Shown: positions 15,447 through 23,821 of the stretch, piece after piece
How the letters are laid out: each line of letters opens with the position of its first letter
How positions within the stretch are numbered: position 1 is the first letter of the stretch
Source of the DNA: Hyphomicrobiales bacterium
GTDB lineage: Bacteria > Pseudomonadota > Alphaproteobacteria > Rhizobiales > Beijerinckiaceae
Reading direction: 5' to 3'
DNA: 33,547 nucleotides
Assembly (NCBI GenBank): GCA_900470095.1
Contig: UBZM01000013.1
Span: forward strand, 1 to 33,547
Notes under the pieces: generated by a model
The model's input: only the letters and a program-made list of their open reading frames with translations
Database searches by the model: none
Told to the model about the DNA's origin: nothing
Translations under genes and position numbers: made by a program

Positions 15447-16181
15447 TCAGCCATCCGTCACCACCCGCGCGAAGGTAAGGACATCGACGTCGCTGGCGCC
15501 GGCGCGCAACAGAGCTCGTGCGGCGGCATTGGCGGTCGAGCCGGTGGTCAGGACATCGTCGATGAGCAGGATGCGGCGGCCCGCGATCGTGGCTCTCATC
15601 GACGGCAGGACCTTGAAGGCGCCCTGCAGGTTCTCGACACGTTGGGGGCGCGTCAGGCCGATCTGCTGTTTCGTCCGCTTGACGCGGGTGAGCGCGTCGG
15701 GGGCGAAGGCGATGCCGCTCTGGCGCGCGACGACCTGGGCGAGTGCCGCGGCCTGGTTGAAGCGACGGCGCCAGAGGCGCGTGCGGTGCAGCGGCACCGG
15801 AACGACACAATCGGCCTCGATGAGGATTTCGCGGCCAGCCTGCGTCATCATCCGGCCGAGCGTGATCGCGAGCTCGAGGCGGTCGCCGTATTTCAGGCGG
15901 TGAACCAGTTCGCGCGCTGTACCGTCGAAACGACAGACGGCACGCGCGCGGGCAAAGGCCGGCGGCTCGGCGATCGCCGCAGGCGAGACGACACCATCGC
16001 CGAGATCGATGGCGAAGGGAGTGCCGAGGCGTTCGCAATAGGGCCGCTCGATGAAGCCAATTCCGCTCCAGCAAGCCGGGCAAAGGCCCTGCGCCTCGGC
16101 TGTCGCTCCCTTGCAGGCAACGCAGGACGGCGGAGACGAGGCTGATCGCGCTGCACAAGCCAAGCCGGGAGGCGGTCCCAA
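15447..16181 (-). CDS. comF: ComF-family phosphoribosyltransferase-like protein
   Basis: A 244-residue ComF protein. The N-terminal cysteine pairs CVAC and CPAC form a zinc ribbon, a middle block reads VCRFDGTARELVHRLKYGD, and the phosphoribosyltransferase loop ILLIDDVLTTGSTANAAA lies near 204-221 with D208 and D209. ComF proteins are linked to DNA uptake and recombination in naturally competent bacteria, but many non-competent alphaproteobacteria also have one. The start is uncertain: TTG at 16181 is the first start after an in-frame stop, without a clear ribosome binding site. Confidence 0.87.
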   Translation of the reverse strand: MGPPPGLACAARSASSPPSCVACKGATAEAQGLCPACWSGIGFIERPYCERLGTPFAIDLGDGVVSPAAIAEPPAFARARAVCRFDGTARELVHRLKYGDRLELAITLGRMMTQAGREILIEADCVVPVPLHRTRLWRRRFNQAAALAQVVARQSGIAFAPDALTRVKRTKQQIGLTRPQRVENLQGAFKVLPSMRATIAGRRILLIDDVLTTGSTANAAARALLRAGASDVDVLTFARVVTDG

Positions 16182-16448
16182 CAGCGCTCAGCCAGCGATA
16201 GCCGGTGCCGGTCAAGGAGAAGGATTTTCTCTCGTCAGTGCCCTGCGCGACCATGTCCGTATCGATCCCGGCCCGGAATGAGCGGCTGCATTGCTTTCAT
16301 TCCTTGCCAGCATTTGTGGCCCTGCCAATTCCGCAAGCAAGTCCTATCTCCTCTTGCGTCCAGCGCATGGCGAGGCGGGGTGACTTGTCGCGCCATGCGG
16401 TTTTCAATCGCTTCATGGCAAGGGCCGCGAGCCAAGAGGAACCATCCG
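16182..16448. other. Intergenic region between divergent comF and the OYE gene
   Basis: No supported coding region. The region should hold both divergent promoters; I could not pick out convincing elements. Confidence 0.4.
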
Positions 16449-17579
16449 ATGAGCCAGTCCGCTGATCATGTTGCCTCCCTGTTCTCTCCGTTCCGTCTCG
16501 GCGAGATCGAACTCAGGAACCGCATCGTCATGGCGCCGCTGACGCGCAACCGCGCGACGCGGGGCAGCGATGCCCCGAATGCCCTGAATGTCGAGTACTA
16601 CCGCCAGCGCGCCAGCGCCGGGCTGATCGTCACCGAAGGCACGCAGATCTCGCGGCAGGGCCAGGGCTATGTCTGGACGCCGGGCATCTATAGCGACCAG
16701 CAGATCGCCGGCTGGAGGCACGTGACAGACGCGGTCCATGCGGCCGGGGGCAAGATCATCACCCAGCTCTGGCATGTCGGGCGCGTCAGCCATGTCTCGC
16801 TGCAGCCCGGCCAGCAGGCGCCGGTCGCGCCCTCCGCCATCCCGGCCAATACCAAGACCTATATCGAAAGCGGCTTTACCCCGGTCTCCGAGCCGCGCGA
16901 GCTCGCGGCTGACGAGATCCCAGGCATCATTGCCGATTATGTCCGGGCGGCAGAGAACGCCAAGGCGGCCGGCTTCGACGGCATCGAGCTTCATGGCGCG
17001 CATGGCTATCTGCTCGACCAGTTCCTTCGTGACGGCTCCAACAAGCGCAGCGACGCCTATGGTGGCTCGCTGGAGAATCGCGTGCGGCTCGTCCTCGAGG
17101 TGATCGAGGCCGTGGCAACGGTGTTCCCCAAGGGGCGCATCGGCATCCGCATTTCGCCGGTGAGTCCCGCCAATGATGCGCGTGACAGCGACCCGCAGGC
17201 GCTGTTCGGTTATCTCATCGAGCGGCTCAACGAGACCGGGGTCGCCTTCATCCATGTCGTCGAAGGCGCGACGCGCGAGGCCCGCGACTATCTGCCCTTC
17301 GATTATCTGGCGCTGCGCAAGGCCTTCAAGGGCGCCTATATCGCCAATAACGGCTTCACCCGCGAACTCGCAATCGAGACGCTGGCCGAGGACCGGGCCG
17401 ATCTGATCGCCTTCGGCCGGTTGTTCATATCCAATCCCGACCTGGTCAAGCGGCTGCAGCAGGACGCGCCGCTCAATACCCCGGATGTCGCGACCTTCTA
17501 TGGCGGCGACGCCGCGGGCTATACGGACTACCCTTCGCTGGCGGAAAAAAGCGGCCTGATCGGGGGCTGCGACGCATGA
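16449..17579 (+). CDS. Old Yellow Enzyme-type alkene reductase (NemA-like)
   Basis: A 376-residue FMN-dependent ene-reductase. The FMN-site N-terminus is RIVMAPLTRNRA. The substrate-binding pair H182/H185 and Y187 lie in LHGAHGYLLDQFLRD; the His-His version is that of pentaerythritol tetranitrate reductase and N-ethylmaleimide reductase. The phosphate-binding block DLIAFGRLFISNPDLVKRL is near the C-terminus. It reduces activated C=C bonds of electrophiles with NAD(P)H. I use the ATG at 16449, after AAGAGGAA, because the family starts right there; the open frame upstream is not conserved. A terminator follows. Confidence 0.92.
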   Translation: MSQSADHVASLFSPFRLGEIELRNRIVMAPLTRNRATRGSDAPNALNVEYYRQRASAGLIVTEGTQISRQGQGYVWTPGIYSDQQIAGWRHVTDAVHAAGGKIITQLWHVGRVSHVSLQPGQQAPVAPSAIPANTKTYIESGFTPVSEPRELAADEIPGIIADYVRAAENAKAAGFDGIELHGAHGYLLDQFLRDGSNKRSDAYGGSLENRVRLVLEVIEAVATVFPKGRIGIRISPVSPANDARDSDPQALFGYLIERLNETGVAFIHVVEGATREARDYLPFDYLALRKAFKGAYIANNGFTRELAIETLAEDRADLIAFGRLFISNPDLVKRLQQDAPLNTPDVATFYGGDAAGYTDYPSLAEKSGLIGGCDA

Positions 17580-17583
17580 AACC

Positions 17584-17624
17584 ATGAGGGCGGGCGAGCG
17601 CATCGTCGGCCCTCATTCGTTTTA
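17584..17624 (+). terminator. Rho-independent terminator after the OYE gene
   Basis: ATGAGGGC at 17584-17591 pairs with GCCCTCAT at 17609-17616, followed by TCGTTTTA. It starts 5 bases after the ene-reductase stop. The loop of 17 bases is long, and the T-run is interrupted. Confidence 0.55.
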
Positions 17625-17694
17625 TCCCAAGATTTGTGCACGAAAACAGTTGCAGCGGCGCGGAAGCCCGACTAAACACCGCCCGTGCCGCGCT

Positions 17695-17770
17695 GCTCCC
17701 TTCGTCTAGCGGTCTAGGACGTCGCCCTCTCACGGCGAAAACAGGGGTTCGAGTCCCCTAGGGAGCGCCA
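17695..17770 (+). tRNA. tRNA-Glu (anticodon CTC)
   Basis: A 76-base cloverleaf with the CCA end encoded. The acceptor stem pairs GCTCCCT (17695-17701) with AGGGAGC (17760-17766), the discriminator is G17767 and CCA is 17768-17770. The anticodon stem TCGCC/GGCGA encloses the loop CTCTCAC, giving anticodon CTC at 17729-17731. The T arm is the standard GGTTCGAGTCC. Foreign-looking DNA begins just past its 3' end, and tRNA 3' ends are common integrase targets. Confidence 0.97.
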
Positions 17771-17888
17771 TTAATTTCAATGGGTTACACCCATTCGGCG
17801 CTGTTCGACCTGATATCCGTCAAATAAGCCGCTATTAACGCGATGATACGCGTGGGACGTTTCGCCGCTCCGAAGAGCGGCAAACAGC

Positions 17889-18314
17889 CTACGGTCTCGC
17901 CGTCCTGATCTCGATGGTTGCTGCCTTAAAGGCGACGCGGCGGACGAGCGGGCCTCGGGCTTCGAGCCGAAGGCGATCAACATCAACCGATTGCCCATGG
18001 AACGAGACGGTCGCCTGGCACGCTGCCTTCCCCAGGTCGGCGCCGCGTCGGCATGACTGCCGCAGTGCCTTCACGAAGGCTGGCAGCGATGCCGGACCGA
18101 TGGTCGGCGCTTCGATCGAAAGGATCGTACCACCCACGTCCTTGTAGCAGATGAAGTCGCCGGAGCCGGTATCCAGACAGTCCATGCCGGTGACTTGGCG
18201 CGGCAATTCCAGATGCGCCTTTGGGTTGTCGATGAGTTGCCGATCCAGGTCTGAGAACTGCGCAAGCGCGCAAGCGGGTAGCCATGTAAAAATTGCGGCC
18301 AAGTTTCTGCGCAT
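17889..18314 (-). CDS. Small secreted protein of unknown function
   Basis: A 141-residue protein with an N-terminal signal peptide (MRRNLAAIFTWLPACALAQ, cleavage after about residue 19). The mature part has four cysteines (in GMDCLD, FICYKD, RQSCRR, KAACQA) that could form two disulphides, consistent with a periplasmic location. I do not recognise the family. I chose the ATG at 18314 because it gives a clean signal peptide; an upstream start at 18353 would not. It is read toward the tRNA and is the first gene past it. Confidence 0.65.
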   Translation of the reverse strand: MRRNLAAIFTWLPACALAQFSDLDRQLIDNPKAHLELPRQVTGMDCLDTGSGDFICYKDVGGTILSIEAPTIGPASLPAFVKALRQSCRRGADLGKAACQATVSFHGQSVDVDRLRLEARGPLVRRVAFKAATIEIRTARP

Positions 18315-18482
18315 TGACGCGCTCCTATGCGGATGCGCTGTCCTGCAGCGCACTCATACGAGCAAGCCTCGGGGCGAAAGCTCAACCCTCCATCTTAAGT
18401 CTGCGATTTCCCAAGCCGATGTGCTTGCCGCAGTCGACGGGCCAGAATACCAATCGGAAAACGCGAGGGAGTAGGCCGACTA

Positions 18483-20522
18483 ATGTCAGAAGTTGAACAT
18501 GTCTCGATCGCCGTCCAGGACGATTTTCTCGCGCGCCAAACCCGTGCAAAGCCTGCTCCGGCGCTAGCGGAACTGATCTGGAACAGCCTCGATGCTGACG
18601 CGAGCAACGTGGTCGTCGAACTAGCTCGCAACGATCTGGCTGGGGGGCTTTCCGAGATTGTGATTTACGATGATGGAACGGGCTTCGCCAGGTCGGAGGC
18701 AAAAGACTTATTCGGCAATCTCGGTGGCTCCTGGAAACGCGTTACACGGCAGACCAAAGTCGGAAAGCGGCAGGTCCACGGACAAGAAGGTCGAGGGCGC
18801 TATAAAGCATTTGCGCTTGGGAAAGCTGCCACATGGGACGTTTGCTACGCCTCTGGTGACCAGACATTGGCTTTCAAAATAAGGTTGCTCGATACCAATC
18901 TCAAAGACGTCCTTATTGGCGAAGAACTGCCCGCCCCCAACCGCCGACCGGGCGTTATCGTTAAGATCGAAGACATCAATCGCGACTTCAAGACGTTCGG
19001 CAGCGAGGAGGGGCTTCAAGACCTCGTCGAAATGTTTGCGCTCTATCTGATTAATTATAAAAATGTCTCTATTAGCATCGATGGAAAGAAATTGGATGCA
19101 GACGCTGCTATTGCCAGTCAATTCGAATTGCCGATACAGAATATTATTGATCAATTTGGAAATAAACATAAAGCAGAACTTCACATTATAGAATGGAAAT
19201 CTGATACAAAGAGAACGTTGTATCTCTGTACGGAGGGAGGATTTCCGCTTGAGCAGGTCGAGGCTCGCTTCCACGTCCCGGGTTTTTCGTTCTCAGCCTA
19301 CCTTAAATCGTCCTATATTACAGAGCTTCATAATGATGATCGATTAGCTCTTGCCGAGTTGGATAGTTCTCTAAAGCAGTCCGTAGATCTTGCTAGAGAT
19401 GTGATTAAGGATTACTTTCGGGAGCGCGCAGCAGAGCGTGCGCGTTCGGTTGTCGATGAATGGAAGGCTGCCGATGTTTATCCCTATCATGGGGAGCCGG
19501 CCTCCAGCGTTGAGAAGGCAGAGCGGCAGGTTTTTGATATTGTTGCAGTAAGCGTACAGGAGTACTCGCCGGATATTGGAGCCTTATCGGCTACGACGCG
19601 TGCTCTTCACCTTAGAATGCTTAGAAACGCAATCGAACGAGGGCCGCATGAACTTCAGATGATCTTGAAGGAAGTGCTTGATCTTCCAGCAAGAAAGCAG
19701 AAGGAACTAGCGGGTCTCCTTCAGGAAACGACATTATCAGCCATTATAACGGCGGCAAAGACCGTTGCAGACCGATTGAAATTCATATCAGCGCTTGAGA
19801 GTATAGTCTTCGATGCTGAAACTAAAGGTCGACTTAAAGAAAGAACTCAACTTCACAAAATCCTTGCAGAGAATACCTGGGTTTTTGGAGAAGAGTATAA
19901 TTTGTGGGTGAGCGACCAAGACCTCAAGCGGGTTCTAGAAAAACATAAAAAATATCTTGATCCTGATATTTCGATCGACGATCCGGTTAAGGTTATCGGC
20001 AAAGCACGGGGTATCATCGATTTGATGTTCTCACGCGCGACAAGACGTCATCGCGCAAATGATATCGAGCACATGGTTGTTGAGTTAAAGGCTCCCAAGA
20101 TAAAGATTGGAGCCGATGAGATTACGCAGGCAAAGAAGTATGCGATTGCTGTAACTAAAGATGAAAGATTTGGAACTGTAAAAGGAGTTAGGTGGCATTT
20201 CTGGTTGGTTTCTAATGCTTATGATGACTATGCTAGGAGTGAAATGGATACTGGGCCAGATCCTGAACGTCGACTTATTATGCGAGGGCCGAACGTAACT
20301 GTGGGGATCAAAACCTGGGGCGAACTGATAGAGGAAAACCGAGCTAGGTTGCAGTTCTTTCAAGAACACCTTCAGCACACAGCCGATGAAAGTGCCGCCA
20401 TCAAGTATCTGCAAGAACGCCACAGCCAGTTTCTTGAGGGTGTGATCGTTGAGGAGGAGACCGACGCGGACGCTCTGACATTAGACGAGCACTCAGACGT
20501 GGACGCTATTATAGCCAAATGA
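18483..20522 (+). CDS. GHKL ATPase - Shedu-like nuclease fusion, candidate defence protein
   Basis: A 679-residue protein in two parts. The N-terminal 200 residues are a GHKL (Hsp90/MutL-type) ATPase: the N-box with E30, N34 and D37 in LAELIWNSLDADA, the DDGTG ATP-lid motif at 63-67, and the glycine loop GQEGRGRYKAF at 100-110. Residues about 300-455 are a helical linker. The C-terminal part (about 460-625) matches the Shedu/DUF4263 nuclease pattern: ENTWVFGEEY, then D513 in IIDLMF, E534-x-K536 in VVELKAPK, and Q549 in ITQAKKYA, which together form a PD-(D/E)xK site. So ATP-driven dimerisation probably gates DNA cleavage. No partner gene is evident on this strand. The coding DNA is much less GC-rich than the neighbouring chromosome, pointing to transfer. 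The defence role is inferred from the Shedu similarity. Confidence 0.8.
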   Translation: MSEVEHVSIAVQDDFLARQTRAKPAPALAELIWNSLDADASNVVVELARNDLAGGLSEIVIYDDGTGFARSEAKDLFGNLGGSWKRVTRQTKVGKRQVHGQEGRGRYKAFALGKAATWDVCYASGDQTLAFKIRLLDTNLKDVLIGEELPAPNRRPGVIVKIEDINRDFKTFGSEEGLQDLVEMFALYLINYKNVSISIDGKKLDADAAIASQFELPIQNIIDQFGNKHKAELHIIEWKSDTKRTLYLCTEGGFPLEQVEARFHVPGFSFSAYLKSSYITELHNDDRLALAELDSSLKQSVDLARDVIKDYFRERAAERARSVVDEWKAADVYPYHGEPASSVEKAERQVFDIVAVSVQEYSPDIGALSATTRALHLRMLRNAIERGPHELQMILKEVLDLPARKQKELAGLLQETTLSAIITAAKTVADRLKFISALESIVFDAETKGRLKERTQLHKILAENTWVFGEEYNLWVSDQDLKRVLEKHKKYLDPDISIDDPVKVIGKARGIIDLMFSRATRRHRANDIEHMVVELKAPKIKIGADEITQAKKYAIAVTKDERFGTVKGVRWHFWLVSNAYDDYARSEMDTGPDPERRLIMRGPNVTVGIKTWGELIEENRARLQFFQEHLQHTADESAAIKYLQERHSQFLEGVIVEEETDADALTLDEHSDVDAIIAK

Positions 20523-20583
20523 TGTTACGCGATGCATCGGTTCTTGGTTCCTTCGCTTCTTAAAACTGCGTGACCGACAGGGC

Positions 20584-20609
20584 GGTTGAGCACATCAGCA
20601 TGCTCAACC
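20584..20609. terminator. 9-bp hairpin between convergent genes
   Basis: GGTTGAGCA at 20584-20592 pairs perfectly with TGCTCAACC at 20601-20609, with an 8-base loop. It lies between the rightward nuclease gene and the leftward AlbA_2 gene. There is no T-run on either side, so it may be a weak bidirectional terminator or an operator. Confidence 0.4.
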
Positions 20610-20614
20610 TCCGT

Positions 20615-20634
20615 CAATTAGCGACAATTAGCGT
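20615..20634. repeat. Tandem 10-bp repeat
   Basis: CAATTAGCGA followed by CAATTAGCGT, two copies with one mismatch, right after the hairpin. Confidence 0.65.
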
Positions 20635-20672
20635 TCTGGTTGGTTACGGCGGTGTCGCCGTTCCCCAATCAC

Positions 20673-21983
20673 TTAGGGCTGCGCAGGAGCGTACCTCGCG
20701 AAGGCCTTCTGAAAATCGACCTCGTTGCGTTCAAAGGCGGTCAGTCCAAAGGAGTGCCAGACCTCCTCTTCGAGGCGCTCAAATACGTTTGCCATGCTGG
20801 CCCGATCCGTGAGCAATGCTGGGCCTATAGTCACGGAGCGCGACTGTCTTCCCATTCGATCACCGCCGTATCGATATGCGCCTTCTCCACCCCCGATAAC
20901 GTTGCCGTTACTCAAGAATTCGACATCGATCTCAATTGGTACGTCGGGACGTCCCGCATCGCGGCGCAATCTATCCGTCATGATCATTACCTGCGCGATT
21001 AGCGCCGTGTACCAACTCGGTGCATGGAAGTTTGTTTGTACGTCCGGCCTTGAGCCTGTGTGCCCTGGACGAAATCCGACTATAGAGATTGTGCCGTCGT
21101 CTCGCACCGACCACTTGCCTGGCCCGTCATCGACGCACCACGCGCCGTGAGCAGCGCGGGTCCACGCGCTGCCAAAATAGCCGTCATCGAATGCGGGAGC
21201 ATTTTCGCTAAGGTCGCGGATTTGCGGACGCAACGAGAGGCGCCAATGCTCGAACGGGAATGGATGGATTGAAAGGGGAGACTGGGAGATTGCAGAAACC
21301 CGCACAAAAAGGCCTTCAGTCCGAGGAGAAACTGACGACCCGTTGCGATCAATCAGGCCGTGGTCCTGCCTAATGAGCGACATATTGGCCATCTCTGCGG
21401 AATGGCTCGATCGAATGGCGTCGACCCGCTCTCGCCGTGTGCGCGCATCCCAGAACACTGATTGCAAATCCCGCATGGTCATAGGTTCGCAGGAAGCGCC
21501 GCGCCGTACGTATGCGGCCGGCGGACGGCCGATACCGTGCGGGGCGAGATCGGACGCCGGCACGGCGATGACTACTGCGCCAGCACCATCGGCGGCGGGG
21601 TCGACAATGGCTCGTATCTGAAAGCCTCCGATTGGAGGGTCGACAATCGAACCGAAGGCTTGCTGAAATTGCTCGGCGAATTTCTCGCAACGAGGAAGTG
21701 GTTCGACGCCGTCCGCCTTGCGCGGCCGGTCCCGTGTCTCCCTGATACCTATGATCAGCCGACCGCCATATGCGTTCGCGAGCGCGACGATCTCTGCCGC
21801 CAGTTCGTCGCGGGTATGATCAGTGATCTGATCGCGTCCGTCATACCAGGGGTGGGGCCTACCGTTCTTCTCTGGCAGCAGGCCCTTGAATTCGAGCAGT
21901 GCGTTCTCGGGTTCACCTCCCCGAGCGACTGTCTCGATGTCAGCCCATGCGATGTCGGCGAGCGCCTTATGATGGATCGACAT
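20673..21983 (-). CDS. AlbA_2 (Schlafen-type) domain protein
   Basis: A 436-residue protein. The N-terminal 165 residues are an AlbA_2/Schlafen-type domain: ALLEFKG near residues 28-34 with the acidic residue E31, then RDELAAEIVALANAYGGRL and IIGIRE (58-82), and AAYVRRGASCEPMT (156-169). Such domains occur in regulators with nucleic acid binding and, in some defence proteins, RNA or tRNA cleavage. The remaining 265 residues have no motif that I recognise and lack the usual C-terminal HATPase or winged-helix domain. I chose the ATG at 21983, after AGGGGGA, over a start at 22055. It is read leftward downstream of the effector pair. Confidence 0.75.
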   Translation of the reverse strand: MSIHHKALADIAWADIETVARGGEPENALLEFKGLLPEKNGRPHPWYDGRDQITDHTRDELAAEIVALANAYGGRLIIGIRETRDRPRKADGVEPLPRCEKFAEQFQQAFGSIVDPPIGGFQIRAIVDPAADGAGAVVIAVPASDLAPHGIGRPPAAYVRRGASCEPMTMRDLQSVFWDARTRRERVDAIRSSHSAEMANMSLIRQDHGLIDRNGSSVSPRTEGLFVRVSAISQSPLSIHPFPFEHWRLSLRPQIRDLSENAPAFDDGYFGSAWTRAAHGAWCVDDGPGKWSVRDDGTISIVGFRPGHTGSRPDVQTNFHAPSWYTALIAQVMIMTDRLRRDAGRPDVPIEIDVEFLSNGNVIGGGEGAYRYGGDRMGRQSRSVTIGPALLTDRASMANVFERLEEEVWHSFGLTAFERNEVDFQKAFARYAPAQP

Positions 21984-22104
21984 GCCAGTCCCCCTGCTGG
22001 CTCGATCCTGCCCGGCGGCCTCTCGCTCGCATAGGCTGCAACGCGGGTTGTGCACATCCGGTACGCCACATTTGGAATGGAGGCAGGCGATCGACCAGGG
22101 CCGC

Positions 22105-22620
22105 CTAAATACGCCAGATCACAACCAGAACCCCCACAAGGAAGCAGCCATAAGACGCGAATAGAAGCGCTTCCTCGACCTGTCGGTATAGCTTCAAATC
22201 ATGAGGTTTTTCTTCCTCATTTATTTGAGATATAGCGGTATTAAGCCGCTCAAGATCGCGAGTTAACTTGCTAATATCCGGCGAAATCAACCCGCCGTCC
22301 TTCGTTTGCCCACGGGTTCTCTCGATCTCGGCAGTTAATTCCCCTACTTGGACGTCCAACGTTTGTCGTATCGATCCAAGTTGGCTGACGTAGGCGAATA
22401 GCAGATGAAATCCGGAGAGGAGCAGGCCGCAAAAGAACACGATCAGTGGAAACTTGCCGATCTGGGCGAGCGGCTGCTGTCCGCTGATTTTGCTGAGGGC
22501 TCCGACAGATATGCCTAGGGCAGTCCCGTTCGCCACGAAGGAGTATTTAACGATTTTTTCCCAAAGGACCCGGCTGCGAGCAAAATCATTCTGGAGGGAA
22601 GCTCTGATCTCCGGTGTCAT
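22105..22620 (-). CDS. Three-helix membrane protein, partner of the TIR/NDT-like protein
   Basis: A 171-residue protein with membrane segments at about residues 25-45, 57-79 and 151-170. Between the second and third lies a charged helical region of about 65 residues (QVGELTAEIERTRG to ISQINEEEKP) likely to form a coiled coil. It starts 14 bases after the stop of the TIR/NDT-like gene and is surely co-transcribed. I do not recognise the family. A membrane partner next to a nucleotide-acting effector suggests a role in localisation or sensing, but that is inference. Confidence 0.7.
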   Translation of the reverse strand: MTPEIRASLQNDFARSRVLWEKIVKYSFVANGTALGISVGALSKISGQQPLAQIGKFPLIVFFCGLLLSGFHLLFAYVSQLGSIRQTLDVQVGELTAEIERTRGQTKDGGLISPDISKLTRDLERLNTAISQINEEEKPHDLKLYRQVEEALLFASYGCFLVGVLVVIWRI

Positions 22621-22634
22621 CGAGCCGCCTGTTG

Positions 22635-23681
22635 TCAGCGCTGCGTATTCAGAGTGCGGAAGCGCTCGGCTAGGCGGGTCTCCAAATCCCTCAGACCCTC
22701 GCCGTTTCCAAGATAATTTAGCTGGCGATGATGTCGGAGATCGAACGGGATGTCGCCGTCACTCTGTGAGATCGGCACGACGTGCTTGCCGAGCGTGTGA
22801 GCCACGCCGGCCTCGTAGAAGACATTGGCGTTCCGTCCGGAGAAGTCGCAGACGACAATGAAGCTGCGAAAAATGAGCGAGAAGATGTCCTGGATGACCG
22901 CCGAGTGCTCCCAGATGTCATCGGCCTTCTGGCACTTGTATCCCGTCGCCGTCGCAGCGGCCTCGATCGCTGTGTAGACTGGCTTCATTGATGCGTTGAA
23001 CGGCATCATCACCGAGATGAGCATCGGGTCGATCGGCGCTTCCGGGATATCGAAGACCTTCGGCTGGAATACTATCGTTCTCCCGGCCTTCTTCCCGCTC
23101 GAAATGCTCTCCCCGATCTCGAACCGCTTCCGAACGAAATCCTCCATCTTGGCTAGGTTCTCGGGAGCGCGATTGTGGATCGAGATGAGGACGGGAAGCA
23201 CGTGCTCCTCGTAGTCTGGATCGCTGAAACTCATACTTCTCAGCAACCGATGATGTCCGGTGACAATGTCATCGGCGTTGGTGAAGAGACCAAGCTCGCG
23301 CCAATTGCCGCCGGTGAAATTCGCAAGAGCTATGTCGCGCAGCGCGAACAGGCGGTCGCCTTCGGTCATCTCGGGAACCTTGGAAACTGTGAATGGAGCG
23401 ACGGCGGCCGGGGCCGTTTGCGGTACCACAGTGGCCTGTGTCTGAATGTCCAGTTCACGCGCAATCTGCAAGATAACTTCATTGCTCGCTGCGGCCAGAC
23501 CAGCCTTGGCGTAGAGCCGCTTGCTGTTCATTGTAACATTCTCGGGCTTCTTCAGGGCGAAGCCCGCCAAAAAGACGTCTATATCTTCAAACCCGAAACG
23601 GCGTTGAAGCTCACGTCCGATCTCATCTACGATCGTAACTCTATCGATGGTCCGCACAGCTTTACCTTCTCTGCACGACAT
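22635..23681 (-). CDS. TIR/nucleoside 2-deoxyribosyltransferase-like effector candidate
   Basis: A 348-residue protein. The C-terminal 125 residues match the nucleoside 2-deoxyribosyltransferase/TIR-like fold: LISVMMPFNASMKPVYTAI, a KADDIWEHSAVIQDIF block, FIVVCDFSGRNANVFYEAG with the likely catalytic E290, and AHTLGKHVVPI. This fold acts on N-glycosidic bonds of nucleotides or NAD and recurs in anti-phage effectors. The N-terminal 190 residues include a conserved-looking helical block (NWRELGLFTNADDIVTGHHR) that I cannot name. A GTG at 23657, preceded by AGAAGG, is an equally good start. The membrane protein gene follows it. Confidence 0.72.
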   Translation of the reverse strand: MSCREGKAVRTIDRVTIVDEIGRELQRRFGFEDIDVFLAGFALKKPENVTMNSKRLYAKAGLAAASNEVILQIARELDIQTQATVVPQTAPAAVAPFTVSKVPEMTEGDRLFALRDIALANFTGGNWRELGLFTNADDIVTGHHRLLRSMSFSDPDYEEHVLPVLISIHNRAPENLAKMEDFVRKRFEIGESISSGKKAGRTIVFQPKVFDIPEAPIDPMLISVMMPFNASMKPVYTAIEAAATATGYKCQKADDIWEHSAVIQDIFSLIFRSFIVVCDFSGRNANVFYEAGVAHTLGKHVVPISQSDGDIPFDLRHHRQLNYLGNGEGLRDLETRLAERFRTLNTQR

Positions 23682-23821
23682 CGACCTAGCACAGACACGG
23701 CACTAACGGCAGGCGGCGGGGCGACGTGTCCCCAGGCCATTAGTCCGCCAATCTTCCCGGACGGCTAGACAGGGCCCCACGCGAAGCATGGTTCCTTGCG
23801 CCCACCGAATTTGCCTTGCAG

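Noticed and set aside
15127..16254. 375-codon minus-strand frame covering comF and grxC
   Set aside because: Only its last 85 codons are the real glutaredoxin; the rest is an alternate frame of comF, whose motifs lie in the neighbouring frame.
18708..19274. 188-codon antisense frame within the GHKL-nuclease gene
   Set aside because: It resembles no protein and overlaps the conserved ATPase motifs on the other strand.
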